Source of the DNA: GCA-2733415 sp049609325
Lineage (GTDB): Bacteria > Bacteroidota > Bacteroidia > Flavobacteriales > Flavobacteriaceae
Reading direction: 5' to 3'
Length of the DNA: 64,000 bases
NCBI GenBank assembly: GCA_049609325.1
Contig: JBMYYK010000004.1
Location: 30,503-94,502, forward strand
The notes beneath the pieces were generated by a model, which had not been told where the DNA came from, did no database searches, and saw nothing but the letters and a program-made list of their open reading frames with translations. The position numbers were made by a program, and so were the translations under genes. The stretch's first letter is position 1. Each line of letters opens with the position of its first letter. Below are positions 9,564 through 18,705 of this stretch, piece after piece.

Positions 9564-10568
9564 ATGGATAAAGTCAAGCAAATAGTATCAGAAATTAAAA
9601 AAGGACACTTCAAACCTATTTATTTTTTAATGGGTGAGGAGCCGTATTATATTGATGCGATTTCATCTTTTATTGAAAAAAATGTATTGTCTGAAGAAGA
9701 AAAAGGCTTTAATCAAACTGTATTGTATGGTAGAGATGTCACGGTTGAAGATATTATATCAAATGCCAAACGGTATCCTATGATGGCTGAACGCCAAGTG
9801 GTCATTGTTAAAGAAGCGCAAGATTTAAGCCGGACTATAGATAAGTTAGAAAGCTATGCAGCTAATCCGCAACAAACAACGGTATTGGTCATTTGTTACA
9901 AGTATAAAAAACTCGACAAGCGAAAAAAAGTATACAAAACGCTTGATAAAGTTGGTGTGTTGTTTGAAAGCAAAAAGCTATATGATAATCAGGTGCCAGA
10001 TTGGATACGACGTGTGTTAGCCGGTAAAAAATTTAGTATTGCTCAGAAAGCGTCACAAATGCTAGTGGAGTTTTTAGGAACCGATTTGGGTAAAATCAAT
10101 AACGAATTAGAGAAATTGCAATTGGTATTGCCACAAGGTTCAGAAATTACACCCACTCATATAGAAGAACATATAGGGATAAGTAAAGATTATAATAATT
10201 TTGAATTGCGTAAAGCTATTGGTGAGCGTGATGTATTGAAAGCGAATAGAATTATCAATTATTTTGCGCAAAACCCCAAAGACAATCCTACAGTGATGAC
10301 GATTTCTTTATTGTACAATTTTTTCTCACAATTGTTGCAGTATCATGCCTTATCTGATAAATCACAATTTAGTGTGGCTAAAGCATTGAAAATTAACCCA
10401 TTTTTTGTGAAAGAATATCAGGCAGCAGGACAAAATTACCCAATGAAAAAAGTGAGTCAGGTTGTAGCATTATTACGTGAAGCCGATCTAAAAAGTAAAG
10501 GCGTTGGAGCTACAAACTTACCGCAGCATGATTTGTTAAAAGAATTGCTGTTTAAGATAATGAATTGA
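9564..10568 (+). CDS. holA: DNA polymerase III subunit delta
   Basis: Clamp-loader subunit that opens the sliding clamp. The 334-residue length and the features fit HolA: an N-terminal YFLMGEEPYYIDAI segment, a P-loop-like remnant region without Walker A, QVVIVKEAQDL, the K-L/R-K repeat VLVICYKYKKLDKRKK, the middle ELEKLQL segment and the C-terminal collar helices ending KELLFKIMN. It is divergent from the HsdR_N-like gene with only 33 bases between the chosen starts, so the two promoters must overlap the coding ends. Confidence 0.93.
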   Translation: MDKVKQIVSEIKKGHFKPIYFLMGEEPYYIDAISSFIEKNVLSEEEKGFNQTVLYGRDVTVEDIISNAKRYPMMAERQVVIVKEAQDLSRTIDKLESYAANPQQTTVLVICYKYKKLDKRKKVYKTLDKVGVLFESKKLYDNQVPDWIRRVLAGKKFSIAQKASQMLVEFLGTDLGKINNELEKLQLVLPQGSEITPTHIEEHIGISKDYNNFELRKAIGERDVLKANRIINYFAQNPKDNPTVMTISLLYNFFSQLLQYHALSDKSQFSVAKALKINPFFVKEYQAAGQNYPMKKVSQVVALLREADLKSKGVGATNLPQHDLLKELLFKIMN

Positions 10569-10597
10569 GAATTTGTTTTAGTGATGTTATTGCTGTT

Positions 10598-11461
10598 TTA
10601 ATTTTCTGATTCCACAGCTTTTAATATTCTTCCATCATTTAGTTTCCATTCAGTTAATCCGTTTGCACTTCTTCCCATTACAATTGCTGCAGCTGCAGAA
10701 GGGCTAGAAAATAAATAATCTTTTTTAAATATTAATTTATTATCAATAGGAACTATTATTCCATCATCAATTAAACTTTGTCTTATATTAGTCCAATTTT
10801 TTGGGAATGAATTGGTTATAGAAGTCGCAATTTCAGAGTCTTTTAATACTACAAATCCTTCATTTGTCATTTGACCTTTAGCATCTGAACCACGAGCAGC
10901 ATTTATATAAAATGTATTTTTTATTTCCTCTTCAAAAGTTAGATCTTTTCTTAAGTCCTCAAATATTTTAAAACCTAGAGCATTAACTAAAAGCTTAATA
11001 TTTTCTATGAACTCTTCCATTTCTGCTTGATCAGATTCAGAAATTGTCGATCTTGTAGGATTGTTTCCGTTTTCCAAATCATAACGATTTACTTTAGTGG
11101 CAATTTCATAAAGTCTACTTTCTAAGTACTTAATGTGCGCTTTGTTTAGATTTTCATCTTTGCTTACAAATATTAAAGCTTCGTTCCAAAAGTCTTTTGC
11201 AGATAGGTGTTGGTTTAATCTTTTATAAATTCCTTCTGCTTCACCTATATATGCTAATTCTTTGTTTTCTATCTTGTTAGATTTGCCAAATAAAATATAG
11301 ATTCCAGTGTTTTCTAATTCTGGTCTGTCAGATGATTGCTTGATTTTCTTTCTTGGAATTTTTAATGCTTTTCCTGTCCAATTTGATAATTCACAAGTCA
11401 TTCTCCCATTTGGTTCTCCATCTATAAGAAAGATTTTTATTGTTTTACCAAAGTTTTTCAT
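10598..11461 (-). CDS. GIY-YIG nuclease with DUF4357 domain
   Basis: A 287-residue protein. Residues about 50-125 form a GIY-YIG domain: GIYILFG, AYIGEAE, the catalytic arginine in YKRLNQH and the metal-binding glutamate in YLESRLYEIA. The C-terminal part (about 180-285) resembles DUF4357, with FVVLKDSEIA and SSPSAAAAIVMGRSANG. This GIY-YIG/DUF4357 pairing is a recurring architecture of unknown function, usually scattered in accessory positions. No mobile-element partners are seen here, and the base composition looks like that of its neighbours. Confidence 0.85.
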   Translation of the reverse strand: MKNFGKTIKIFLIDGEPNGRMTCELSNWTGKALKIPRKKIKQSSDRPELENTGIYILFGKSNKIENKELAYIGEAEGIYKRLNQHLSAKDFWNEALIFVSKDENLNKAHIKYLESRLYEIATKVNRYDLENGNNPTRSTISESDQAEMEEFIENIKLLVNALGFKIFEDLRKDLTFEEEIKNTFYINAARGSDAKGQMTNEGFVVLKDSEIATSITNSFPKNWTNIRQSLIDDGIIVPIDNKLIFKKDYLFSSPSAAAAIVMGRSANGLTEWKLNDGRILKAVESEN

Positions 11462-11574
11462 CTGTTTGTTTTAGGTATTAGGCATATGCTGTGCAACATA
11501 AATTAAATAGAGTTTACTTCTTTTTATTAGTTATAGTAGCTAAGTTAGTTGTTTCATCTGATAATGTCAACAGG

Positions 11575-13167
11575 TCAATAATTCCCTTTTAATAAGTTCA
11601 CGCTAACGGTGGCCAGAGCATTGTCTGGAAATTTGACACTATAATTGTCATCAGGGTATAAGCCAGCTTCTTTTGCGATGTTCAAGAAAACGTCTAATTC
11701 TAAAATGAATTGATCTGAGTAGCCATGTGTAGCATCATATGCTGTAGCTGGAGTTTTACCAATATTTTTAGCGACAAGTTCTGGTGTTACAGTATGCAAT
11801 TCAATCACTAACAATCCAAACTTTTCAGTGTATGGTTTCCATTTTAATAAATGTTCTAATAAAGAGTCTTCTACTAAATCATTGTTAATGTGTTGGCCTT
11901 TATAAGTGTATGCCCCAGTAGATGTGCTTTGTCGACCAGTTGGTGTTTTTGGTGCTTCCCAAATACGGTTGTGGTCAAGAAATGTTCTTACATTAAGCAG
12001 ATCTTTGAGTTCAATATTATAGTTGTCTTTTAAATCAGTCGCTAGAAGCTCAGGTTTTCCAATATCTCCCCAGATGACTTTGGCCCAGATATCAGCTTTT
12101 ATCAAGTTGGCTCTAGTAACTTTTAAAGCGGCTTGGTTAAAATCAGCGCCAACCAACAGTAACGGATGATCATCTAACAGTTTACCTCTTAGGGTTTGGT
12201 GTTCAATAACATCAAAAAGATGTTGGATAAAAGCACCATTACCACAGCCCATGTCTAAAATCCCTTTGGGTTGCTCTTCAATGGGTTTGTTGAATATTTC
12301 AATAATGATATCATCTATGATCTTGAAATAAGTGCTATGAGCTCCGCCGCTTCCCCATACATTCATTTCCCTATGCACGTGCTTTTCTGGTTCGTTATTG
12401 TCAGATTGTAACACTAAAGGATCGCCAAATAATAGGTCATCTAACTGGTGAAATGTTGGTAGGTAGGACACAGTTACGCCATAGGCACTTGCTCGTTTTG
12501 CAAAGAATAAGCCTTTATCTGTAAATTGATAAGTGTCGTTCTTTTTGATAAACCAGTTAAGATGAGTAAAAAAATCTAATATTTTTTTAAAACTTTCAGG
12601 ATCCTTATGGTATTCTTGCGCTCTAAATGAAGCCTCCATAAAATATTTATGAAACATCCCGTTAACGCCAAGCATTACAATTATTGGTGCAATAACAAGC
12701 CCTTCAATGTGTGTTAATAATTGTTGTTCAATTGCATTTGGGTTATCTATATTATAGTTTTGGTTCAAGTTGTTAAACACATGCTCTAAAGCAATAAAAG
12801 CATCAGCGCCAATACGTTCTGTGGGGTATTTTGTACTGTATTTCAAGGTGTTTATGGCATCTTCAAGTAATGGTGCTAATTGAAACACCTTTACACTATT
12901 GTTGTTAACAGAAAAGTAGATGCCATCGTTTTTATAGTTTTGCGTTAACCAACCTTGTGAGCATAATACACGAAGCGCAACATTTAAGTAGCCAGTATTG
13001 GCATTAAATTCTTTAGAAATGGTTTCTAGTTTTACAGTCTGTTGTTCAAGTATTCTATTCAAGAGTCCTTTTTTATATAAGGCGAATAGAGTAGTGGTAG
13101 TAGCAATACCATCTAGGTGACAAAATAATGTGCTTCGGAACGCTGACTTTTCTTGTTTTGTTAGCAT
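11575..13167 (-). CDS. Class I SAM-dependent methyltransferase
   Basis: A 530-residue protein. The N-terminal about 110 residues look like the winged-helix dimerisation domain of O-methyltransferases (TTLFALYKKGLL, VKLETISKEFNANTGYLNVALRVLCSQGWL). The middle region has a second helical segment. The SAM-binding Rossmann domain begins with GILDMGCGNGAFIQ (about residue 303) and continues with LLLVGADFN (motif II) and VIWGDIG. It is longer than usual O-methyltransferases and resembles methyltransferases associated with polyketide chemistry, but no biosynthetic genes adjoin it. The substrate is unknown. Confidence 0.75.
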   Translation of the reverse strand: MLTKQEKSAFRSTLFCHLDGIATTTTLFALYKKGLLNRILEQQTVKLETISKEFNANTGYLNVALRVLCSQGWLTQNYKNDGIYFSVNNNSVKVFQLAPLLEDAINTLKYSTKYPTERIGADAFIALEHVFNNLNQNYNIDNPNAIEQQLLTHIEGLVIAPIIVMLGVNGMFHKYFMEASFRAQEYHKDPESFKKILDFFTHLNWFIKKNDTYQFTDKGLFFAKRASAYGVTVSYLPTFHQLDDLLFGDPLVLQSDNNEPEKHVHREMNVWGSGGAHSTYFKIIDDIIIEIFNKPIEEQPKGILDMGCGNGAFIQHLFDVIEHQTLRGKLLDDHPLLLVGADFNQAALKVTRANLIKADIWAKVIWGDIGKPELLATDLKDNYNIELKDLLNVRTFLDHNRIWEAPKTPTGRQSTSTGAYTYKGQHINNDLVEDSLLEHLLKWKPYTEKFGLLVIELHTVTPELVAKNIGKTPATAYDATHGYSDQFILELDVFLNIAKEAGLYPDDNYSVKFPDNALATVSVNLLKGNY

Positions 13168-13199
13168 ATTTAGTTTAGTAAGTGACTATTTAAATATAC

Positions 13200-13233
13200 A
13201 AAAAAAAGCTCCAATGTTACATCGGAGCTTTTA
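13200..13233 (-). terminator. Intrinsic terminator after the E1 gene
   Basis: Stem AAAAGCTCC/GGAGCTTTT with an interrupted inner stem. On the minus strand it is followed by a T run, and it lies 22 bases beyond the E1 stop. Confidence 0.8.
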
Positions 13234-13254
13234 TATATATCAGTAAACAAATGA

Positions 13255-15666
13255 TTAAAATAATGCAGGATATTTCTTAGGATTTGCCTCATGCATCATG
13301 TCATATACTTTTTCATAAATATCTTCTGCAGAAGGTTTAGAGAAGTAATCTCCATCTGTTCCATAGGCAGGTCTATGCGCCTTTGCAGTTAATGTTTGTG
13401 GTTTGCTGTCTAAGTAACGGTAAGCATTTTGTTTTTCAACAATTTCTTGTAATATATACGCAGAAGCACCACCAGGGACGTCTTCATCAATCACTAATAA
13501 ACGATTAGTTTTCTGTACTGACTTTACAATATCATGGTTGATGTCAAAAGGAAGTAATGACTGTGCATCTATGACTTCTGCATCAATTCCTGCTTGTGCC
13601 AGTTCTTTAGCAGTGTCTTCAACAATTCTTAGTGTTGATCCGTACGATACTAAGGTGATGTCTGCCCCTTCTTTAACCGTTTCAACAACACCAATTGGTG
13701 TTTTGAATTCTCCTAAATTGGTAGGCATTTGTTCTTTTAAACGGTAACCATTTAAACATTCCACAACAACAGCCGGCTCGTCAGATTCTAATAATGTGTT
13801 ATAAAACCCTGCGGCTTTAGTCATGTTTCTAGGTACTAAAAGATGTACACCTCTTAATAGGTGAATTAAGCCACCCATTTGTGAACCTGAGTGCCAAACA
13901 CCTTCTAGACGGTGTCCTCTAGTTCGAATAATTAACGGTGCTTTTTGCTTTCCGTTTGTTCTGTATTGTAAGGTAGCTAAATCATCAGACATGATTTGTA
14001 AGGCATACAATATGTAATCTAAGTACTGTATTTCTGCAATTGGGCGTAAGCCTCTCATTGCCATACCAATACCTTGCCCTAATATAGTGGCTTCACGAAT
14101 TCCAGTATCAGAAACTCTTAACTCGCCGTATTTTTCTTGTAGACCTTCTAACCCTTGATTCACATCTCCAATATGTCCAGCGTCTTCTCCAAAGACTAAG
14201 GCTTCTGGGTATTTGGCAAAAATGGCGTCAAAGTTATCACGCATAATTAAACGCGCATCTACAAGTTCAGAATTGTCATCATATTGAGGCGCTTCAGCAC
14301 TGATGTTTTCGGCTCTTAAATTACTTTCTGAATACAAGTTAGCACTGTATTTAGGTTGAATTTTTGCTTTGTAGTTTGCAATCCAATTCACTAAAGCAGT
14401 CTTGGTTTCTGATGTTTCTGACGTCAAATAGCGTAAGGCTTTTCTTGTAGCAATAAGGATGTCTTTACGTATAGGTTCTTTTAGAGTTTCTAACTCTGTA
14501 GCTAGTTTTTCAATAAACGCTTTATTGTTAGAATTGCTTGCAGCAGATTTTAAGACGGCCACAGCTTCTGCCTGCTCTTCTTTTTGAGGCGTAATGAAAG
14601 CCTTCCAAGCATCTTGCTTACCAACACGTACTTGTTTCTTGATGTCTTTTTCAATTGCTTTTGCTTCTTCTTCAGTAAAGATGTTGTTGTCAATCATCCA
14701 CTGGCGCATTTTAGCTAAACAGTCGTATTCAGCTTCCCATGCTAAACGCTCTTTAGATTTATAACGTTCATGTGACCCAGAAGTAGAGTGACCTTGAGGT
14801 TGTGTTAATTCTTTCACGTGAATTAATACCGGGCAGTGTTCTTTACGAGCAACTGCTGCGGCTCTTTGGTAAACATCTACTAAATTAGGGTAATCCCATC
14901 CGTTTACACGGAATATTTCATAGCCGTTACCATTCTCATCTCGTTGAAATCCTTTTAAAATTTCTGAAATATTTTCTTTAGTAGTTTGATGTCTGGCATG
15001 TACAGAAATTCCATACTCATCATCCCAAACATTCATAACCATTGGTACTTGTAAAACACCAGCAGCATTTATAGTTTCAAAGAAAAGTCCTTCACTAGTA
15101 CTGGCATTACCAATAGTTCCCCATGCAATTTCATCACCGTTTACAGAGAAGTTTTCTGCATTGATACCTTCTACATTTCTGTATATTTTAGAGGCTTGTG
15201 CAAGTCCTAATAAGCGAGGCATTTGCCCTGCAGTAGGAGAGATGTCTGAGCTTGAGTTTTTTTGCTGCGTTAAATTTTTCCATGACCCATCTTCATTTAA
15301 ACTATGTGTGGCAAAGTGTCCTCCCATCTGTCTTCCGGCAGACATTGGTTCAGCATCAATATCTGTGTGACCGTATAATCCAGCAAAGAATTGTTGAATT
15401 GTTAAGGCGCCAATTGCCATCATAAAAGTTTGATCACGGTAATATCCTGATCTGAAATCACCATTTTGAAAGGCTTTAGCCATCGCTAATTGTGGCACTT
15501 CTTTTCCGTCACCAAATATTCCAAATTTAGCTTTTCCTGTCAGTACTTCACGACGACCTAGTAAACTACATTCACGACTTGTTAATGCGATGGTATAATC
15601 GTTTAAAACTTCTTTTTTAAAGTCTTCAAATGTGATGTCTTTTGTTGATTTACTAGTATTGCTCAT
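13255..15666 (-). CDS. Branched-chain 2-oxoacid dehydrogenase E1, fused alpha and beta subunits
   Basis: Thiamine-diphosphate-dependent decarboxylase component of a 2-oxoacid dehydrogenase complex, probably acting on branched-chain oxoacids. The 803 residues hold an alpha-type half (1-about 400) and a beta-type half (about 455-803, starting LIMRDNFDAIFAKYPEALVFGEDAG), a fusion typical of Bacteroidota. The ThDP motif, normally GDG...NN, appears here as GNASTSEG (about 186) and WDDEYGIS (about 214), so the metal-binding D/N pair is exchanged. The beta half keeps GIREATILGQGIGMAMRGLRPIAEIQ, HSGSQMGGL and the C-terminal VPGGASAYI. E2 and E3 genes are not in the window. A promoter and a terminator bracket it as one unit. 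Confidence 0.9.
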   Translation of the reverse strand: MSNTSKSTKDITFEDFKKEVLNDYTIALTSRECSLLGRREVLTGKAKFGIFGDGKEVPQLAMAKAFQNGDFRSGYYRDQTFMMAIGALTIQQFFAGLYGHTDIDAEPMSAGRQMGGHFATHSLNEDGSWKNLTQQKNSSSDISPTAGQMPRLLGLAQASKIYRNVEGINAENFSVNGDEIAWGTIGNASTSEGLFFETINAAGVLQVPMVMNVWDDEYGISVHARHQTTKENISEILKGFQRDENGNGYEIFRVNGWDYPNLVDVYQRAAAVARKEHCPVLIHVKELTQPQGHSTSGSHERYKSKERLAWEAEYDCLAKMRQWMIDNNIFTEEEAKAIEKDIKKQVRVGKQDAWKAFITPQKEEQAEAVAVLKSAASNSNNKAFIEKLATELETLKEPIRKDILIATRKALRYLTSETSETKTALVNWIANYKAKIQPKYSANLYSESNLRAENISAEAPQYDDNSELVDARLIMRDNFDAIFAKYPEALVFGEDAGHIGDVNQGLEGLQEKYGELRVSDTGIREATILGQGIGMAMRGLRPIAEIQYLDYILYALQIMSDDLATLQYRTNGKQKAPLIIRTRGHRLEGVWHSGSQMGGLIHLLRGVHLLVPRNMTKAAGFYNTLLESDEPAVVVECLNGYRLKEQMPTNLGEFKTPIGVVETVKEGADITLVSYGSTLRIVEDTAKELAQAGIDAEVIDAQSLLPFDINHDIVKSVQKTNRLLVIDEDVPGGASAYILQEIVEKQNAYRYLDSKPQTLTAKAHRPAYGTDGDYFSKPSAEDIYEKVYDMMHEANPKKYPALF

Positions 15667-15692
15667 AGTTATATGTGAATTATCATGAGCTA

Positions 15693-15723
15693 CAAAAATA
15701 CTAAAAACATACGTTTTTTACAA
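15693..15723 (-). promoter_or_regulatory. Housekeeping promoter of the E1 gene
   Basis: On the minus strand TTG (15723-15721), a 20-base spacer and TATTTTTG (15700-15693) match the Bacteroidota consensus; the leader is about 20 bases. Confidence 0.65.
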
Positions 15724-15834
15724 GAGCGAAATGAGTGAAAATTTTGAAGAATAATCACTTATGGTTGGTTTTTTGTGAAAATAACTCAAAAAATAACCGG
15801 TTTTTAGATTTTTGATTAATGAATATTTAATATG

Positions 15835-18642
15835 TTATAGCCATTTTCTAGTAAATAAACCAATAAGAACTTTTGGAGTTAAGGTAACTTTAAACCTAAT
15901 TTTATTGGCGTATTGGGGATGACTAATTTCCCAGCCTAAATTAGAATACACAGGGAAGTAGAGTTCAAAATAATCTGGTACTAGGTTAAGATGAATACCC
16001 GAGTCATAAACAAATTTTGCATTGCCATTATTTTGCAATAGCCCTACATCTCCATAGGCTAAAATATATTTCCAAAGAGTAGTTCCGGTGTTTAGTGTCA
16101 TCATCCAATCATTCGCCAGAGGGGTGTTAAGTTTTGATTTGAATCCACCATCAGCAATAATAATTTGTTGGCTATAAATACCAGTACTTTCAGATCTACC
16201 ATAATAATTATAGTCAAATAAATAGTCTGTAGGACGATCTAGCGCAAAACTAAAAAAGTCTGAGTTGGTGTTGTTGTATAAAAATGTACCTGCGTAAGCT
16301 CTGAAGTTTAACTGCCTGTTATTTGAAAATAGTTTGCGATATTCATAACTAGCAGAGAGTTTTCCAAACTTTTTAGACAATTGTAAATCAGTTTTAAAAG
16401 CGTTATAATTTATAAGGTTTCGGTCTGATGTTCCGAACTTGATATTAAAAACATTATAGTTTGGGGTATCATCTGTAATGAATTCATTTTTTTCTTTTTC
16501 AACGCTTATATTTCTTGCCAAAATATAGGTATGAGCATTATCTCTTAAATCATTCTTGTTTTTGAAGTTGAAAATGATATACGGATTGAATCTTTGGTAT
16601 TTGAGATGTTGCTCATAGTGGTATTGTTGATACGAGAGTCCGTAAACAGTACTAAATAAATTTTTATCCTTATAAAAAGACGTGTGATTTAATGAAATGC
16701 TTCCTACAAGTTTCTCGCTTTCTAACCCATACATTGGTTTGATTTTGTAGGTAAATGCTTTAGGAAGTAATGTTTTGTTGGTAAGTGTTAAACCTGGTGA
16801 AAACCCATCATATAAATTATAACCTAATTCTGGTACATAAAACACCTGATTGTAATTAGACGCTTCAGCATCTTTAACAAAAGTGAACTTTAGAGGCTTG
16901 TTGAACAAATGAGGTTTGATAGTTTTTGTGTTATTCCTCAAATTATATTCAGGAATAATACCTTCATAATTGATAATAATTCTACTGGGTTTGTTGTTTG
17001 GTATCTCTATAGTTTTGTGGCCAGTAAACCCGTCTACATAATGCTTGCTGATAATTTTACCATCAATGAGTTGGTATAATGAAATTGGAGTGGCCGTAGT
17101 TTCTTTGTTTTTTAATTTGACGCTTAGTTTGTTGCCCTTGTCAATAACATCAGAAATGACATAATCAATTTTGTAATCTGAATGCACATAGTCTGTAAGA
17201 AACCAACTGATGTCTTTATCAGTTTTGGATTGTAAGTACTCTATAAAGTTTGCTGAAGTGCTGTTCTTGAGTTTATTTGTATCGTAAAACTCTTTAATGG
17301 CAGTACTTACGGCGCCTTTACCAATGTAGTCCTCTAAGTAGAGTAAACCTACACCGGCTTTATTTTTGTTAGAGATGTTTGCATTGTATTTCAGCAACCC
17401 ATCTTTGGGAGTGCTTAATTTCTGATCTAAATTTTTTCTTGCAGTATATAAGTTGAAATAGTAATACTGGTCATTAAATTTCTTTTTAGCAAGTTCAAAA
17501 GAGCGAATACCCCAAATTTTTGCAAGTCCTCCTAAAATTTTCATATCAGGATAATTGGCCTCAACATATTTAATAATCAAATAGCTTTCAAGGGCATCAT
17601 TTAACCAGTAATCATAACGCGGATTTGTATTGATGGTGTTTTTAATATACTTGGCTATGGTGGCTTTTAAAATTTTGATTTCATACTGAAAACCGTCAGG
17701 AAATGGCCTAATGAAATTAGGTAATTGGTTTAAACCATATACCGGATTTCGTTTGTAAGCTGCTTCAGAAAGCAATAATTTTTCATGCGGATATGCACCA
17801 AGATGATCATGTAAAAAATACGCTATTTTATCATGTATTATAGCTTTTATGGCTAAACCAATACCATCATCATTAATGTTAGTAACGTAAGTGAATTTGT
17901 CAGTAGCTAATTCACTAAAATTATTATTAATAGTAAAGTGTGTTTCAGAATTGATTCTATTTTTTCCTGTAAAACTTACAGTAATACTATCGCCATTTTG
18001 TTGAGATGAAACTCTATCTAAATCACTAAAAATTTTGTGGGTTTTTGGTGTGGTTATGGTTAAGTTGATGTTGGAGTTCGGGAAATATAAATCATCAAGA
18101 TCTTTATTACTGTAATACACCCAATCATCCGTTAGTTTTGCAGGTATTAAATACCATTCTTTTAATTTGACATTTTTTTTAGAGCTTATACCAAAGCGAG
18201 TGAATTTATCTGAGGGTAATTGTAATGTGTAATCTAATTGTAATGAAATACGGTCATTTGGTTTGAGTTTACGGTGTAAATTTATTGCAATAACATCAGA
18301 TGTTTTTCTGGAGTATTGTAGTTCATGTTGCTCAGATAAGATACTTGATATATGTGTGGCGCCTTTATCGTGATCTTTTGCAAAGTGTAGCTTTCCGCTA
18401 AATTCATCAGCAAATCGCTTAGCCAATTCAGTATCTCTGTTAGCATATGAGTTGTTCCAATCATACAAAAACACACTGTCTAATACTTTTGAAGAGGTGT
18501 TTGTTATAGTAATTTGTTGGGCTACAACAATGGTGTTGTTTTCAGGATTAAATTTGGCATTAACCGTAATCGTGTTTTGCGCTACAAGTGTACAGCTATA
18601 GGCAAAACAACAACAAATAATGATGTTATAAATCCACTTCAA
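15835..18642 (-). CDS. Degenerate M1-aminopeptidase-like secreted protein with barrel-like C-terminus
   Basis: A 935-residue exported protein with an N-terminal signal sequence (MKWIYNIIICCCFAYSCTLVAQ). Residues about 22-480 follow the M1 (gluzincin) aminopeptidase layout: an N-terminal beta domain, then the position of the GAMEN exopeptidase motif (GLNQL, about 303) and of the zinc site. The HExxH motif is replaced by ATIAK (about 327-331) and the downstream NEGFAS-type motif by NDALES (about 348), so all zinc ligands and the catalytic glutamate are gone. Residues about 560-935 are rich in alternating aromatic strands and end in FTRKWL, suggesting an outer-membrane beta-barrel. It is probably a non-enzymatic envelope protein; the partner is unknown. 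Confidence 0.75.
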   Translation of the reverse strand: MKWIYNIIICCCFAYSCTLVAQNTITVNAKFNPENNTIVVAQQITITNTSSKVLDSVFLYDWNNSYANRDTELAKRFADEFSGKLHFAKDHDKGATHISSILSEQHELQYSRKTSDVIAINLHRKLKPNDRISLQLDYTLQLPSDKFTRFGISSKKNVKLKEWYLIPAKLTDDWVYYSNKDLDDLYFPNSNINLTITTPKTHKIFSDLDRVSSQQNGDSITVSFTGKNRINSETHFTINNNFSELATDKFTYVTNINDDGIGLAIKAIIHDKIAYFLHDHLGAYPHEKLLLSEAAYKRNPVYGLNQLPNFIRPFPDGFQYEIKILKATIAKYIKNTINTNPRYDYWLNDALESYLIIKYVEANYPDMKILGGLAKIWGIRSFELAKKKFNDQYYYFNLYTARKNLDQKLSTPKDGLLKYNANISNKNKAGVGLLYLEDYIGKGAVSTAIKEFYDTNKLKNSTSANFIEYLQSKTDKDISWFLTDYVHSDYKIDYVISDVIDKGNKLSVKLKNKETTATPISLYQLIDGKIISKHYVDGFTGHKTIEIPNNKPSRIIINYEGIIPEYNLRNNTKTIKPHLFNKPLKFTFVKDAEASNYNQVFYVPELGYNLYDGFSPGLTLTNKTLLPKAFTYKIKPMYGLESEKLVGSISLNHTSFYKDKNLFSTVYGLSYQQYHYEQHLKYQRFNPYIIFNFKNKNDLRDNAHTYILARNISVEKEKNEFITDDTPNYNVFNIKFGTSDRNLINYNAFKTDLQLSKKFGKLSASYEYRKLFSNNRQLNFRAYAGTFLYNNTNSDFFSFALDRPTDYLFDYNYYGRSESTGIYSQQIIIADGGFKSKLNTPLANDWMMTLNTGTTLWKYILAYGDVGLLQNNGNAKFVYDSGIHLNLVPDYFELYFPVYSNLGWEISHPQYANKIRFKVTLTPKVLIGLFTRKWL

Positions 18643-18671
18643 TGTTCAAATTTTTGCTGAAAGATACAGAA

Positions 18672-18702
18672 TAAGCATTAATCTGATGCAGATTAATGCT
18701 TA
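18672..18702 (-). terminator. Hairpin downstream of the T9SS adhesin-like gene start boundary
   Basis: A 13-bp perfect stem AAGCATTAATCTG/CAGATTAATGCTT with a 3-base loop sits just past the stop of the gene at 18706-22929, so it probably terminates it, although the T run is short (TTATT). Confidence 0.6.
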
Positions 18703-18705
18703 TTA

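Noticed and set aside
9531..9581. Longer HsdR_N-like start at ATG 9581
   Set aside because: It would overlap the divergent holA start; a GTG at 9530 gives the expected N-terminus.
9078..11461. Restriction-modification or defence island (HsdR_N, GIY-YIG)
   Set aside because: No methylase, specificity subunit, or other defence gene is nearby; the GIY-YIG/DUF4357 protein and holA are ordinary neighbours.
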